Below, in pieces: positions 1 to 6,620 of a DNA stretch of 24,356 bases; position 1 is the first letter of the stretch; each line of letters begins with the position of its first letter. The DNA is taken from the NCBI GenBank assembly GCA_016188625.1, contig JACPHL010000019.1:1-24356 (forward strand), read 5' to 3'. The notes beneath the pieces are model-generated. The model saw only the letters and a list, made by a program, of their open reading frames with translations. It was not told where the DNA came from and ran no database searches. This stretch comes from Candidatus Rokuibacteriota bacterium. GTDB taxonomy: Bacteria > Methylomirabilota > Methylomirabilia > Rokubacteriales > JACPHL01. The position numbers were made by a program, and so were the translations under genes.

Positions 1-324
1 CAGTACTCCGTCCAGGTGATGGAGGACCATGCCGAGTACCTGAGGACGCGCGCCCCGGGCATGCCCGAGCGCCCGGCCGCCCGGCATGTCCTGACCCTCA
101 GGCTCACACGGCTCCTCTGGCACCAGACGCTCCGGCTCGGCCTCTTCGCGCTCGGGAGCCCCAATGACGGGGACTGGTATGTGAGCCCGGAGGCGCGGTA
201 CCAGGTGACCGATGCGCTCTCGGTGACCGCTGGCCTGAACCTCTTCGGCGGCCCGCGCCGCACCGAGTTCGGCCAGTTCGGGGAGAACTCCAATCTCTAC
301 GCGGTTGTCCGCTACGCTTTCTGA
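1..324 (+). CDS. C-terminal end of an outer-membrane beta-barrel protein (partial)
   Basis: The reading frame is open from the first base of the window and ends in TGA, so this is the last ~107 residues of a longer protein. The visible part alternates polar and hydrophobic residues in short strands (around RHVLTLRLTRLLW, TLRLGLFALG, YVSPEARYQV, LSVTAGLNLF, NLYAVVRYAF) separated by Gly/Asn/Asp-rich turns. It ends in an aromatic Phe after an alternating strand, the usual C-terminal signal recognised by the BAM machinery. This supports a porin or transport barrel in the outer membrane. The family cannot be fixed from the tail alone; a DUF1302-type barrel is possible but unproven. Confidence 0.6.
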   Translation, partial: QYSVQVMEDHAEYLRTRAPGMPERPAARHVLTLRLTRLLWHQTLRLGLFALGSPNDGDWYVSPEARYQVTDALSVTAGLNLFGGPRRTEFGQFGENSNLYAVVRYAF

Positions 325-445
325 GGCATTCCTGGCTGGCACCCAAGGTGGTATCACGTGGCTGGGGTGAGCTGGCCTGAAAGGGGTTCAGACCACTCCC
401 CGCCAGAGTAAGTCCGAGAGCTCACAAAAATAGGACGATTGCCCC

Positions 446-664
446 TTGATCAATTCCGGAAACACCTATCAAGCTGTCTACGCGGGACAGGGGCTTCGAT
501 TGCTCGGGGGGATCAGGGTTCTCGGCTGCGTCCTTCTCGCGGTGTACCAGCATCCTGCATGGCTGTGGCTCATCGGCCTGATGGGGATCAGTCTGCTCCG
601 TGGGAGGGCGCGGGTGGATGTCTGCACAAGAGGGAGTGAGCGATGGGCCTCTACCAGTTCCTGA
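446..664 (+). CDS. Small membrane protein, DUF2892/YgaP-like (tentative)
   Basis: A 72-residue frame from a TTG start carries one hydrophobic hairpin, roughly residues 18-53 (GLRLLGGIRVLGCVLLAVY then HPAWLWLIGLMGISLLRG), followed by a Cys in a context like the C-terminal Cys motif of DUF2892 (YgaP-type) inner-membrane proteins. The frame overlaps the start of the next gene by 22 nt, which would fit translational coupling. The start codon is weak and no good Shine-Dalgarno sequence is visible, so both the start and the reality of the gene are uncertain. No function is assigned. Confidence 0.35.
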   Translation: MINSGNTYQAVYAGQGLRLLGGIRVLGCVLLAVYQHPAWLWLIGLMGISLLRGRARVDVCTRGSERWASTSS

Positions 665-1221
665 AATTCCTCCACATCCTGGCAGTGGTCTTCATGGCGG
701 CCCCCCTGTACAACCTGATCGTGGTCAACGAGCGGGTCAGGTTTGGGAAGGCCCATCTGCAGGTGGACCAGTACTTCGAGAACATCATTCGGGGCAACTC
801 TACCCGGTGTTACATCTTCCAGCTCACCGCGCTGGTCACAGGCCTCCTCCTCGTCGGCCTGGGCGGGTCGTGGCTCTCCCTCTTCACCAACTGGGTCCTC
901 CTGGCAAAGCTGCTCCTCCTCTTGGTCCTCATGGGGCTCCTTTCCGTGGTGCACTTCTCCATCCAGCCCCGAATCGATCGGCTCCTGTCCCGGGCTGACG
1001 GCGAAACCATCCCTCAACCCATTGCGGCCGAGATCGCTCCCCTCCGCCTTCGCCGGAAGAGACTGGCCTCGGTCTGCCTCTTCCTGGTCATTATCACCGT
1101 CCTCCTCGGGCTCCAGGTTTTCTCCGCCTTCTGGGCCCCGTTGACCGTCGTCCTGGTTGTCCTGGCGGCCCTTTTCGCTTGGAGGGTCTACAAGACGCCT
1201 GTCCCCTACGGGTGGGCATGA
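643..1221 (+). CDS. Multi-pass integral membrane protein, function unknown
   Basis: The ATG is preceded by GAGGGAGTGAGCG, a usable ribosome binding site. The 192-residue protein has about five membrane segments (around residues 5-29, 56-75, 78-107, 141-161 and 163-181) joined by basic or polar loops. The N-terminal KFLHILAVVFM stretch resembles the first helix of small DUF2269/CopD-like membrane proteins, which carry a conserved Lys-x-x-His, but no catalytic or metal-binding signature is complete enough to name a family. It probably sits in the inner membrane and may be co-expressed with the preceding small membrane ORF. Confidence 0.7.
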   Translation: MGLYQFLKFLHILAVVFMAAPLYNLIVVNERVRFGKAHLQVDQYFENIIRGNSTRCYIFQLTALVTGLLLVGLGGSWLSLFTNWVLLAKLLLLLVLMGLLSVVHFSIQPRIDRLLSRADGETIPQPIAAEIAPLRLRRKRLASVCLFLVIITVLLGLQVFSAFWAPLTVVLVVLAALFAWRVYKTPVPYGWA

Positions 1222-1246
1222 GGAAAGCTGGCGAGGCCCGGCGCGC

Positions 1247-1275
1247 TTGAAACGCGGCGGGTGTGCCGGCATTAT
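1247..1275 (+). promoter_or_regulatory. Sigma70-like promoter for the LysR gene
   Basis: TTGAAA at 1247-1252 and CATTAT at 1270-1275 are separated by 17 nt. Predicted transcription would begin near 1282, leaving about 18 nt before the GTG at 1300 with a GGGAGGCG ribosome binding site. This placement supports the 1300 start over the GTG at 1261, which lies inside the promoter spacer. Confidence 0.55.
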
Positions 1276-1299
1276 GGGCGAGGGAGGCGCGAGGGATCG

Positions 1300-2247
1300 G
1301 TGACCCTTCAGCAGCTCAGGATCGTTCTGGCCGTCGCCAAGCACGGGAGTTTTACCAAGGCGTCCCAGGAGCTCCACGTGAGCCAGCCCGCCCTCTCCCT
1401 TCATATCCGCCAGCTCGCGGATGAGGTCGGGCAGCCCCTCTTCGACCGTGCGGGGAAGGGGGTGACGCTCACGGAGGCGGGTCGGTTGGTGGAGCAGTAC
1501 GCCATCAAGATCTTCGCTCAATTCCGCGAGCTCGAGGAAGGGCTGGCGGAGCTCAAGGGGGTCCAGCGGGGAGAGCTGGTGGTGGGGGCGAGCACGACGC
1601 CGGGGAACTACCTGCTCCCCTGGATCATCGGGCGGTTTCGACAGCGCTACCCCAAGATCACGGTCCGCCTGGAGGTGGCGAACAGTCGGGACATGGTCCT
1701 GCGGGTCCTCCGAAACGAGGTGGATCTGGCCCTTGTGGGTGGGCGACTCGTGGAGGATCCTCGCCTCATCGTCGAACCTTACGTGGTGGACGAACTGGTG
1801 CTCGTTGTGGCGCCAACCCACCCGTGGGTTGGGCGCCAGCGCATCCTGCCCGGGGATCTCCAGCAGGAATCCCTCATCCTTCGGGAGGCGGGCTCGGCGA
1901 CCCGCTGGGTGATGGAGGAGGCCTTCCGCGTCCAGGGGATCCCGTGTCGGGTGGGGATGGAGCTGGGCCAGACCGAGGCGATCAAGGGGGCTGTGGCGGC
2001 GGGGATAGGGGTGGCCATCCTGTCCCGATTCGCCGTGGCCCATGAGGTGGCCTGCGGGACTCTGGCCCTCACCAGATTGGAGGGGGTTTCCCTCACGCGC
2101 GACTTCCTCCTCGTCCGCCTCAAGGACAAGCGCCAATCCGCCGTTGCCCTGGCCTTCCGTGAGGTCCTGGCGGAGGAGCGGGCCACTATCGGAAAATACT
2201 CCCACCCCAGACACCCGCACCGGCCCCGGTCCCCCAGCGAGGGGTGA
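1300..2247 (+). CDS. LysR-family transcriptional regulator (CysB/CysL-like)
   Basis: This 315-residue protein has the classic LysR architecture. An N-terminal winged helix-turn-helix (LQQLRIVLAVAKHGSFTKAS, then SQPALSLHIRQLADEVGQPLFDR) spans about residues 3-60. A linker helix and a periplasmic-binding-like effector domain (from GELVVGASTTPGNYLLP onward) follow. The GTG at 1300 is chosen because a promoter and ribosome binding site sit just upstream and the HTH begins immediately after it. It precedes, on the same strand, a FAH/dioxygenase/LLM cluster that has its own promoter; LysR proteins often control adjacent catabolic genes, so it is a plausible regulator of that cluster. The effector is unknown. 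The last ~20 residues (HPRHPHRPRSPSEG) are a basic, proline-rich tail outside the conserved fold. Confidence 0.9.
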   Translation: MTLQQLRIVLAVAKHGSFTKASQELHVSQPALSLHIRQLADEVGQPLFDRAGKGVTLTEAGRLVEQYAIKIFAQFRELEEGLAELKGVQRGELVVGASTTPGNYLLPWIIGRFRQRYPKITVRLEVANSRDMVLRVLRNEVDLALVGGRLVEDPRLIVEPYVVDELVLVVAPTHPWVGRQRILPGDLQQESLILREAGSATRWVMEEAFRVQGIPCRVGMELGQTEAIKGAVAAGIGVAILSRFAVAHEVACGTLALTRLEGVSLTRDFLLVRLKDKRQSAVALAFREVLAEERATIGKYSHPRHPHRPRSPSEG

Positions 2248-2296
2248 CCGGCCGGAGGCGGGTCTTTGGAAGCCCCTTCCTTCGCCGGCAGCGTCC

Positions 2297-2325
2297 TTGA
2301 CAGGCCCAGGGGGGTGGTGTATCAG
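2297..2325 (+). promoter_or_regulatory. Sigma70-like promoter for the FAH/HGD/LLM cluster
   Basis: TTGACA (2297-2302) and TATCAG (2320-2325) are separated by 17 nt. The predicted start near 2332 leaves only about 5 nt before the ATG at 2337, so the mRNA may be nearly leaderless, although an AGGGGGA sequence lies just upstream of the ATG. Confidence 0.5.
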
Positions 2326-2336
2326 GGGGATGAGCG

Positions 2337-3329
2337 ATGCGGCTTGTCACCTTCGAGGTCACGACCCCGGTGGGGCGGTTCGAGCGCCTGGGCGCGCTCG
2401 TCCACTGCGAGATCGTGGACCTCAACGCGGCCTTCGGGGCGTGTCTGCTCCATTCCGGGCACGGCGACCAGGCGGCGCGCCTCGCGGACGTGGACGCCCC
2501 GCCCGACCTGCTCCGCTTCCTCGAGATGGGCTCCTGCGGCTGGGAGGCGGCGGCCAGGGGCCTCGACTTCGCGGCGAAGGTCCGTGCGAGCGGGGAGACC
2601 GTCGAGGGGCCGCGAGGGGAGCAGCTCTTCTACCGCCCTGAGGCGGTCCGGCTCCTGGCGCCGCTGCCGCGCCCGGTCTCCCTCCGGGACTTCCTGACCT
2701 TCGAGGCCCACGCCAAGGTCGGCTACGGCCGGCGGGGTGAGCCGATCCCCGAGGCGTGGTACCGGATGCCGCTCTACTACAAGGGGAACGCCCGCTCCAT
2801 CGTGGGGCCGGAGGCCGACGTCCTCTGGCCGCCCTACACCCGCCGCCTCGACTACGAGCTGGAGCTGGCGTGCGTGATCGGCCGCCGGGGGCGCGACATC
2901 CCGGTCGAGGAGGCCGACCGCTACCTCGCCGGCTTCACGGTGATGAACGACTGGAGCGCCCGGGACATCCAGAAGGGGGAGATGGCCGCCCGCCTCGGCC
3001 CCGCCAAGGGGAAGGACTTCGCCACCTCGCTGGGCCCCTGCCTGGTGACCACGGACGAGCTGGACCCCAGGAACCTCAGGATGCTCGCCCGCGTCAACGG
3101 CGAGGTCTGGTCCGAGGGGAACTCCGGCAGCTCCCACTGGACCTTCCCCCAGATGATCGCCCACGCCTCCATGGCCGAGACCCTCTACCCGGGCGAGGTC
3201 TTCGGCTCCGGGACGGTCGGGGGCGGGTGCGGGCTCGAGCTGGACCGGTGGATCCAGCCCGGGGACGTCGTGGAGCTCGAGATCGAGGGGATCGGGGTCC
3301 TCCGAAACCGCGTCGTCAAGCCGTCCTGA
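2337..3329 (+). CDS. Fumarylacetoacetate hydrolase (FAH) family protein
   Basis: The 330-residue protein has the FAH fold. A small N-terminal domain precedes the catalytic core, which contains DFLTFEAH (Asp118, His125), the ExE metal pair in LDYELELACVIG (Glu174, Glu176) and MNDWSARDIQ (Asp205). These match the Asp126/His133/Glu199/Glu201/Asp233 pattern of human FAH, so divalent-metal-dependent cleavage of a C-C bond next to a carbonyl is expected. The GSGTVGGGCG and PGDVVELEIEGIG motifs near the C-terminus are also typical. Followed after 23 nt by a homogentisate-type dioxygenase, it would act two steps later in homogentisate catabolism (fumarylacetoacetate to fumarate and acetoacetate). The family also includes other acylpyruvate hydrolases, so the exact substrate is inferred from the neighbour. 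Confidence 0.9.
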   Translation: MRLVTFEVTTPVGRFERLGALVHCEIVDLNAAFGACLLHSGHGDQAARLADVDAPPDLLRFLEMGSCGWEAAARGLDFAAKVRASGETVEGPRGEQLFYRPEAVRLLAPLPRPVSLRDFLTFEAHAKVGYGRRGEPIPEAWYRMPLYYKGNARSIVGPEADVLWPPYTRRLDYELELACVIGRRGRDIPVEEADRYLAGFTVMNDWSARDIQKGEMAARLGPAKGKDFATSLGPCLVTTDELDPRNLRMLARVNGEVWSEGNSGSSHWTFPQMIAHASMAETLYPGEVFGSGTVGGGCGLELDRWIQPGDVVELEIEGIGVLRNRVVKPS

Positions 3330-3352
3330 GGCATCCGCCGGGAGGGGTCGCG

Positions 3353-4450
3353 ATGTTTCCCCAGATGAAGGGCAGGATCAGCCGCCAGGCCCACGTCCGG
3401 ATCCCCGAGGGGACCTACGAGGAGGAGCACGCCCGTCGGGGGTTCTTCGGCCGGGCCTCCCACCTCTATCACCTCCACCCGCCGACGGCCTGGGTTCGCG
3501 TCGAGGGGCCGCTGCGCCCGCGGCTCTTCCTGGGCGAGGCCGCCGAGCCGAGCGATCTCGCGGTCCCCGGCGGGACGCCCGAGAAGCTCCTCTGGAACAG
3601 CGAGGTCGCCCTCTCGATCTCCCGTCGGAGCGAGGCAATGCCCTTCTTCATCCGGAACGCCGACGGCGACGAGGTCCACTTCATCCACCGCGGCCGGGGG
3701 CGCCTTCAGACCGACTACGGCCCACTCGCCTACGGCCCCGGCGACTACCTCTGGATCCCCAAGGGGACGACCTACCGCGTCCTTCCCGAGACCCAGGATG
3801 GCTTCACCCTGATCATCGAGAGCTTCCTGGAGCTCGGCCTCCCCGACCGGGGGCTCCTCGGCCAGCACGCCTTCGTCGATCCCGGGGTCTTCGAGACCCC
3901 CGAGCCCGAGCCCCACGACGAGGCCGGGGAGTGGGAAGTCCGCGTCAAGCGGGGGGACGAATGGACGCGCCTCGTCTACCCCTTCCACCCCCTCGACGTG
4001 GTCGGCTGGAAAGGCGACCTCACCGTGGTCCGCTTCAACGTCCGGGACCTCCGGCCGGTCGTGAGCCCGCGCTACCACCTCCCTCCCACGGTCCACACCA
4101 CCTTCGCGGCCGAGCGGTTGGCCATCTGCACCTTCGTCCCGCGCCCGTTCGAGACCGACCCCGAGGCCCAGCGGGTCCCCTTCTACCACCGGAACATCGA
4201 CTACGACGAGGTCCTCTTCTACCACGCCGGCGAGTTCTTCAGCCGCCACGGGATCGGGCCCGGGGCCCTCACCCTCCACCCGCAGGGGATCCACCACGGC
4301 CCCCACCCCAGGGCCTTCGAGGCGGCGCGGGCCAAGGCCGGGACCGACGAGGTCGCGGTCCTTGTCGAGACCCCGGTCCCCTACCAGGTGACCCCGGCGG
4401 CCGAGAAGCTCGAGGATCCGGCCTACGCCACGAACTGGGCACTGCCCTGA
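3353..4450 (+). CDS. hmgA: Homogentisate 1,2-dioxygenase-like protein (short form)
   Basis: This 365-residue double cupin starts at an ATG preceded by GGGAGGGG. The iron ligands of homogentisate dioxygenase can be traced: FYHRN (His279), DYDEVLF (Glu286) and GIHHGPHP (His314 or His315). They correspond to His335, Glu341 and His371 of the human enzyme. An N-terminal cupin has NADGDEVHFIHRGRG and GDYLWIPKGTTYR. Canonical homogentisate dioxygenases have about 430-445 residues, so this belongs to a shorter bacterial branch whose substrate could be homogentisate or a related dihydroxyaromatic. It sits between the FAH hydrolase (23 nt upstream) and an LLM oxidoreductase (10 nt downstream), in an apparent operon. 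Neither maleylacetoacetate isomerase nor 4-hydroxyphenylpyruvate dioxygenase is present in the window. Confidence 0.85.
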   Translation: MFPQMKGRISRQAHVRIPEGTYEEEHARRGFFGRASHLYHLHPPTAWVRVEGPLRPRLFLGEAAEPSDLAVPGGTPEKLLWNSEVALSISRRSEAMPFFIRNADGDEVHFIHRGRGRLQTDYGPLAYGPGDYLWIPKGTTYRVLPETQDGFTLIIESFLELGLPDRGLLGQHAFVDPGVFETPEPEPHDEAGEWEVRVKRGDEWTRLVYPFHPLDVVGWKGDLTVVRFNVRDLRPVVSPRYHLPPTVHTTFAAERLAICTFVPRPFETDPEAQRVPFYHRNIDYDEVLFYHAGEFFSRHGIGPGALTLHPQGIHHGPHPRAFEAARAKAGTDEVAVLVETPVPYQVTPAAEKLEDPAYATNWALP

Positions 4451-4460
4451 GGGCTCGGCG

Positions 4461-5471
4461 ATGATGCGCTTCGGGATCTTCTCGGTGGTGGACCACTACC
4501 CGGCCGAGCTCAGGCGGAGCGCCGGGGAGTTCTACGCGGAGCTGCTCGAGCAGGTGGAGGCGGCCGAGGAGCTCGGCTACGACTCCTTCTGGATCGCCGA
4601 GCACCACTTCCACGAGTACGGCGCCATCCCCTCGCCGCCCGTCTGGATGGCCGCGGCGGCCGGGCGGACGCGGCGGATCCGGCTCGGGGTCGCCGTGAGC
4701 GTCCTCCCCTTCCGGAACCCGCTCCTGGTGGCCGAGGAGTACGCCATGGTGGACGTGCTCTCGGGGGGGCGGCTCAACTTCGGGGCGGGCTCGGGGTACC
4801 TCAAGCACGAGTTCGAGGGGTTCGGGGTCTCGCCCGAGGAGAAGCGGGAGCGCTTCGATGAGGCGCTGGCGATCATCCGGAAGGCGTGGACCGGGGAGCG
4901 CTTCTCCCACGACGGGCGCTTTCACCGGGTCCGGGACGTGGCGATCCAGGTCACGCCGGTCCAGCGCCCCCACCCGCCGATCTGGGTGGCGATCCTCCGG
5001 AACGAGGCCGCCCCCTTCGTCGCCAAGAACGGCTACCCGCTCATGATGATCCCCTACGCGACCACCGAGCAGCTCGACGAGCTGGCCCGGACGGTCTCGG
5101 CCTTCAAGGCCGCCTACCGCGAGGCCGGGCACGGCGACCCCGAGACCCTCGCCCTGGCCTTCGGCCTCCACGCCTACGTGGCCGAGGGGTTCGCCGAGGC
5201 GACGGCCCAGGCGCGGGAGGCGATGGACCGCTACGTCCGGACGCGCCTCTACGCCAAGCAGCGCCCCTACGGCGCGTTGGTGGAGAAGTCGCTGATCGCC
5301 TACGGGAGCCCGGAGGAGGTGATCCGGGTCTTCCGGCGCTACGAGGCGTGCGGGTTCACCCTGGCCCTGCCGATCCTGAACTTCGGCGGGCTCCCCCAGA
5401 AGCTCGTCCTTCGCTCCATGGAGCGCCTCGCCCGCGAGGTCCTCCCCGCCTTTGACTCGGAGGGGGGCTAA
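4461..5471 (+). CDS. LLM class flavin-dependent oxidoreductase (luciferase-like)
   Basis: The 336-residue TIM-barrel protein carries the hallmarks of bacterial luciferase-like monooxygenases: FGIFSVVDHYP at the start, the acidic/His strand DSFWIAEHHFHEYG, RIRLGVAVSVLPFRNPLLVAEEYA, DVLSGGRLNFGAGSGY, and QRPHPPIWVAILRNE. It would use reduced FMN or F420 to oxygenate or oxidise an organic substrate. It begins 10 nt after the dioxygenase, so the two are probably co-translated. Its role in the cluster is probably an upstream hydroxylation or side-chain oxidation of an aromatic, but this is inferred from position only. ATG codons at 4461 and 4464 are both possible starts. The last codons and the TAA stop lie inside a dispersed hairpin repeat, giving the terminal residues Ser-Glu-Gly-Gly. 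Confidence 0.88.
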   Translation: MMRFGIFSVVDHYPAELRRSAGEFYAELLEQVEAAEELGYDSFWIAEHHFHEYGAIPSPPVWMAAAAGRTRRIRLGVAVSVLPFRNPLLVAEEYAMVDVLSGGRLNFGAGSGYLKHEFEGFGVSPEEKRERFDEALAIIRKAWTGERFSHDGRFHRVRDVAIQVTPVQRPHPPIWVAILRNEAAPFVAKNGYPLMMIPYATTEQLDELARTVSAFKAAYREAGHGDPETLALAFGLHAYVAEGFAEATAQAREAMDRYVRTRLYAKQRPYGALVEKSLIAYGSPEEVIRVFRRYEACGFTLALPILNFGGLPQKLVLRSMERLAREVLPAFDSEGG

Positions 5472-5484
5472 CGCCCCCCTTCCG
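5458..5484 (+). repeat. GC hairpin module of the dispersed repeat family, overlapping a stop codon
   Basis: AGGGGGGC (5461-5468) pairs perfectly with GCCCCCCT (5473-5480) around a TAAC loop that contains the LLM gene's stop codon. Only two T residues follow, so it is a poor intrinsic terminator, though it could stall or protect mRNA 3' ends. A near-identical hairpin in the opposite orientation occurs at 8880-8905. Confidence 0.7.
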
Positions 5485-5502
5485 AACCTCCCCCCTGGGC
5501 GA

Positions 5503-5519
5503 CGGCGGCAAAGCCGCCG
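5503..5519. repeat. Small GC inverted repeat
   Basis: CGGCGGC (5503-5509) and GCCGCCG (5513-5519) flank an AAA loop, giving a 7-bp stem between two coding regions that face each other. No T tract follows on either strand. Confidence 0.45.
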
Positions 5520-5531
5520 CTCGAAGCGGAC

Positions 5532-5598
5532 CGGTCAAGAGCGTTGCGCCAAGATCACCGCGCCGCGGAGCGTGTGGAGCGAGGGGCTGATGCCTCCC
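5532..5598 (+). repeat. Dispersed repeat, copy A (33-bp and 34-bp modules fused)
   Basis: Bases 5532-5564 are an exact inverted copy of 9116-9148. Bases 5565-5598 match 8916-8949 in inverted orientation with one or two changes. In copy B these two modules are separated by about 165 bp; here they are joined at a shared CGCGCC, as if the middle had been deleted between short direct repeats. It lies in the gap between two convergent genes and encodes nothing recognisable. Confidence 0.85.
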
Positions 5599-5663
5599 CC
5601 GCGGGCCGTCTGGCTGGAGCCTCTCCGCGTCACGCCGACCCCTCCGAGTTGGTTGGGGGCGGC

Positions 5664-6620
5664 TCAGGCGTCCTGCCAGGCCGGGACCCCGCCGAGGGAG
5701 GTGGCGGTCGTGACGGCGCGGACGACCGCGCGCGCCACCGCCTCCTGGGCGGCGAGGCCGAGGCGGTCGAGGGGGACCTCGCGCTCCCCGGTGGAGAGGG
5801 CGAAGAGGGTGTCGCCGTCCACCGTGGTGTGGGGCGGGGAGAGGGTCCGGGCGAGGCCGAGGTGGGCGAGGCCGGCCAGGACGGCGGCCTGAGGTTTGGT
5901 GAGCCGCGCGTCGGTGGCCACGACCCCGATGGTCGTGTGGAGCCCCCGGAAGGCCGGGGGCGGCGCGCCCTCCCGGAGGGCCCGGGCCGTGTCGAGGAGA
6001 TCGCGGCTATCCGGCGAGGTGCGGGTCCCGGCCAGCAGCCGGCCGCTCTCCGGATCGCGGACGTCGCCGAAGGCGTTGACGGCCACGAGCGCGCCCACCA
6101 CCACCTCGCCGACCTCGAGGCTCGCGCTCCCGAGCCCGCCCTTCATGGCCCGGGCCATCCCGTAGAGCTTCCCGACCGTCGCGCCCGTCCCGGCCCCGAC
6201 GCTCCCCTCCGCCACGGGCCCGGCGCCGGCGGCCCGCGCGGCCCGCTCCCCCATGGCGCGATCCGGGCGGGCGCGCGGGTCGCCGAGGGCGAGGTCGAAG
6301 AGGATCGCCCCCGCGACCAGGGGGACGACGGTGGGCCCGGTCGGAAAGCCGATCCCCTCCGCCTCCAGGAGCGCCATCACGCCGGCGATCGCCTCGAGGC
6401 CGAAGGCGCTCCCCCCGGCCAGGACCACGCCGTGGATCCGCTCGGTGAGGTGGCGGGGGTCGAGGAGGTCGAGCCCCGCGACCCCCGAGGCCCACCCGCG
6501 GATCTCGACCCCGCCGACGGCGCCGCCCGGGCAGAGGATCGCGGTGCAACCGGTGATCCGTTCGAGGTCGGTGGCGTGGCCGACGCGGAGCCCCGGGACG
6601 TCGGTGAGGCTGCCGGTCAC
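5664..6620 (-). CDS. P1 family peptidase (DmpA/NylC-type N-terminal nucleophile amidohydrolase)
   Basis: The 318-residue protein shows the P1/DmpA fold: SLTDVPGLRVGHATD at the N-terminus, TGCTAILCPGGAVGGVEIRG, VVLAGGSAFGLEAIAGV, EGSVGAGTGATVGK and the core HTTIGVVATDARLTKPQA, ending with SPPHTTVDGDTLFALSTG. In NylC-type enzymes self-cleavage exposes a Thr nucleophile between Asn and Thr at the start of the TTxGVVAT strand. Here Thr229 is kept but the preceding Asn is His228. Members hydrolyse amides or N-terminal residues. The GTG start overlaps the stop of the upstream HEAT-repeat gene (GTGA), so translation is coupled. The much longer open frame upstream is only a shadow of that gene. Confidence 0.88.
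   Translation of the reverse strand: MTGSLTDVPGLRVGHATDLERITGCTAILCPGGAVGGVEIRGWASGVAGLDLLDPRHLTERIHGVVLAGGSAFGLEAIAGVMALLEAEGIGFPTGPTVVPLVAGAILFDLALGDPRARPDRAMGERAARAAGAGPVAEGSVGAGTGATVGKLYGMARAMKGGLGSASLEVGEVVVGALVAVNAFGDVRDPESGRLLAGTRTSPDSRDLLDTARALREGAPPPAFRGLHTTIGVVATDARLTKPQAAVLAGLAHLGLARTLSPPHTTVDGDTLFALSTGEREVPLDRLGLAAQEAVARAVVRAVTTATSLGGVPAWQDA

Noticed and set aside
478-2220. Long minus-strand open frame (580 codons) opposite the membrane-protein and LysR genes
   Set aside because: High-GC shadow: low-complexity Pro/Glu/Asp/His sequence with no family motif, while the plus strand encodes a clear LysR and a membrane protein.
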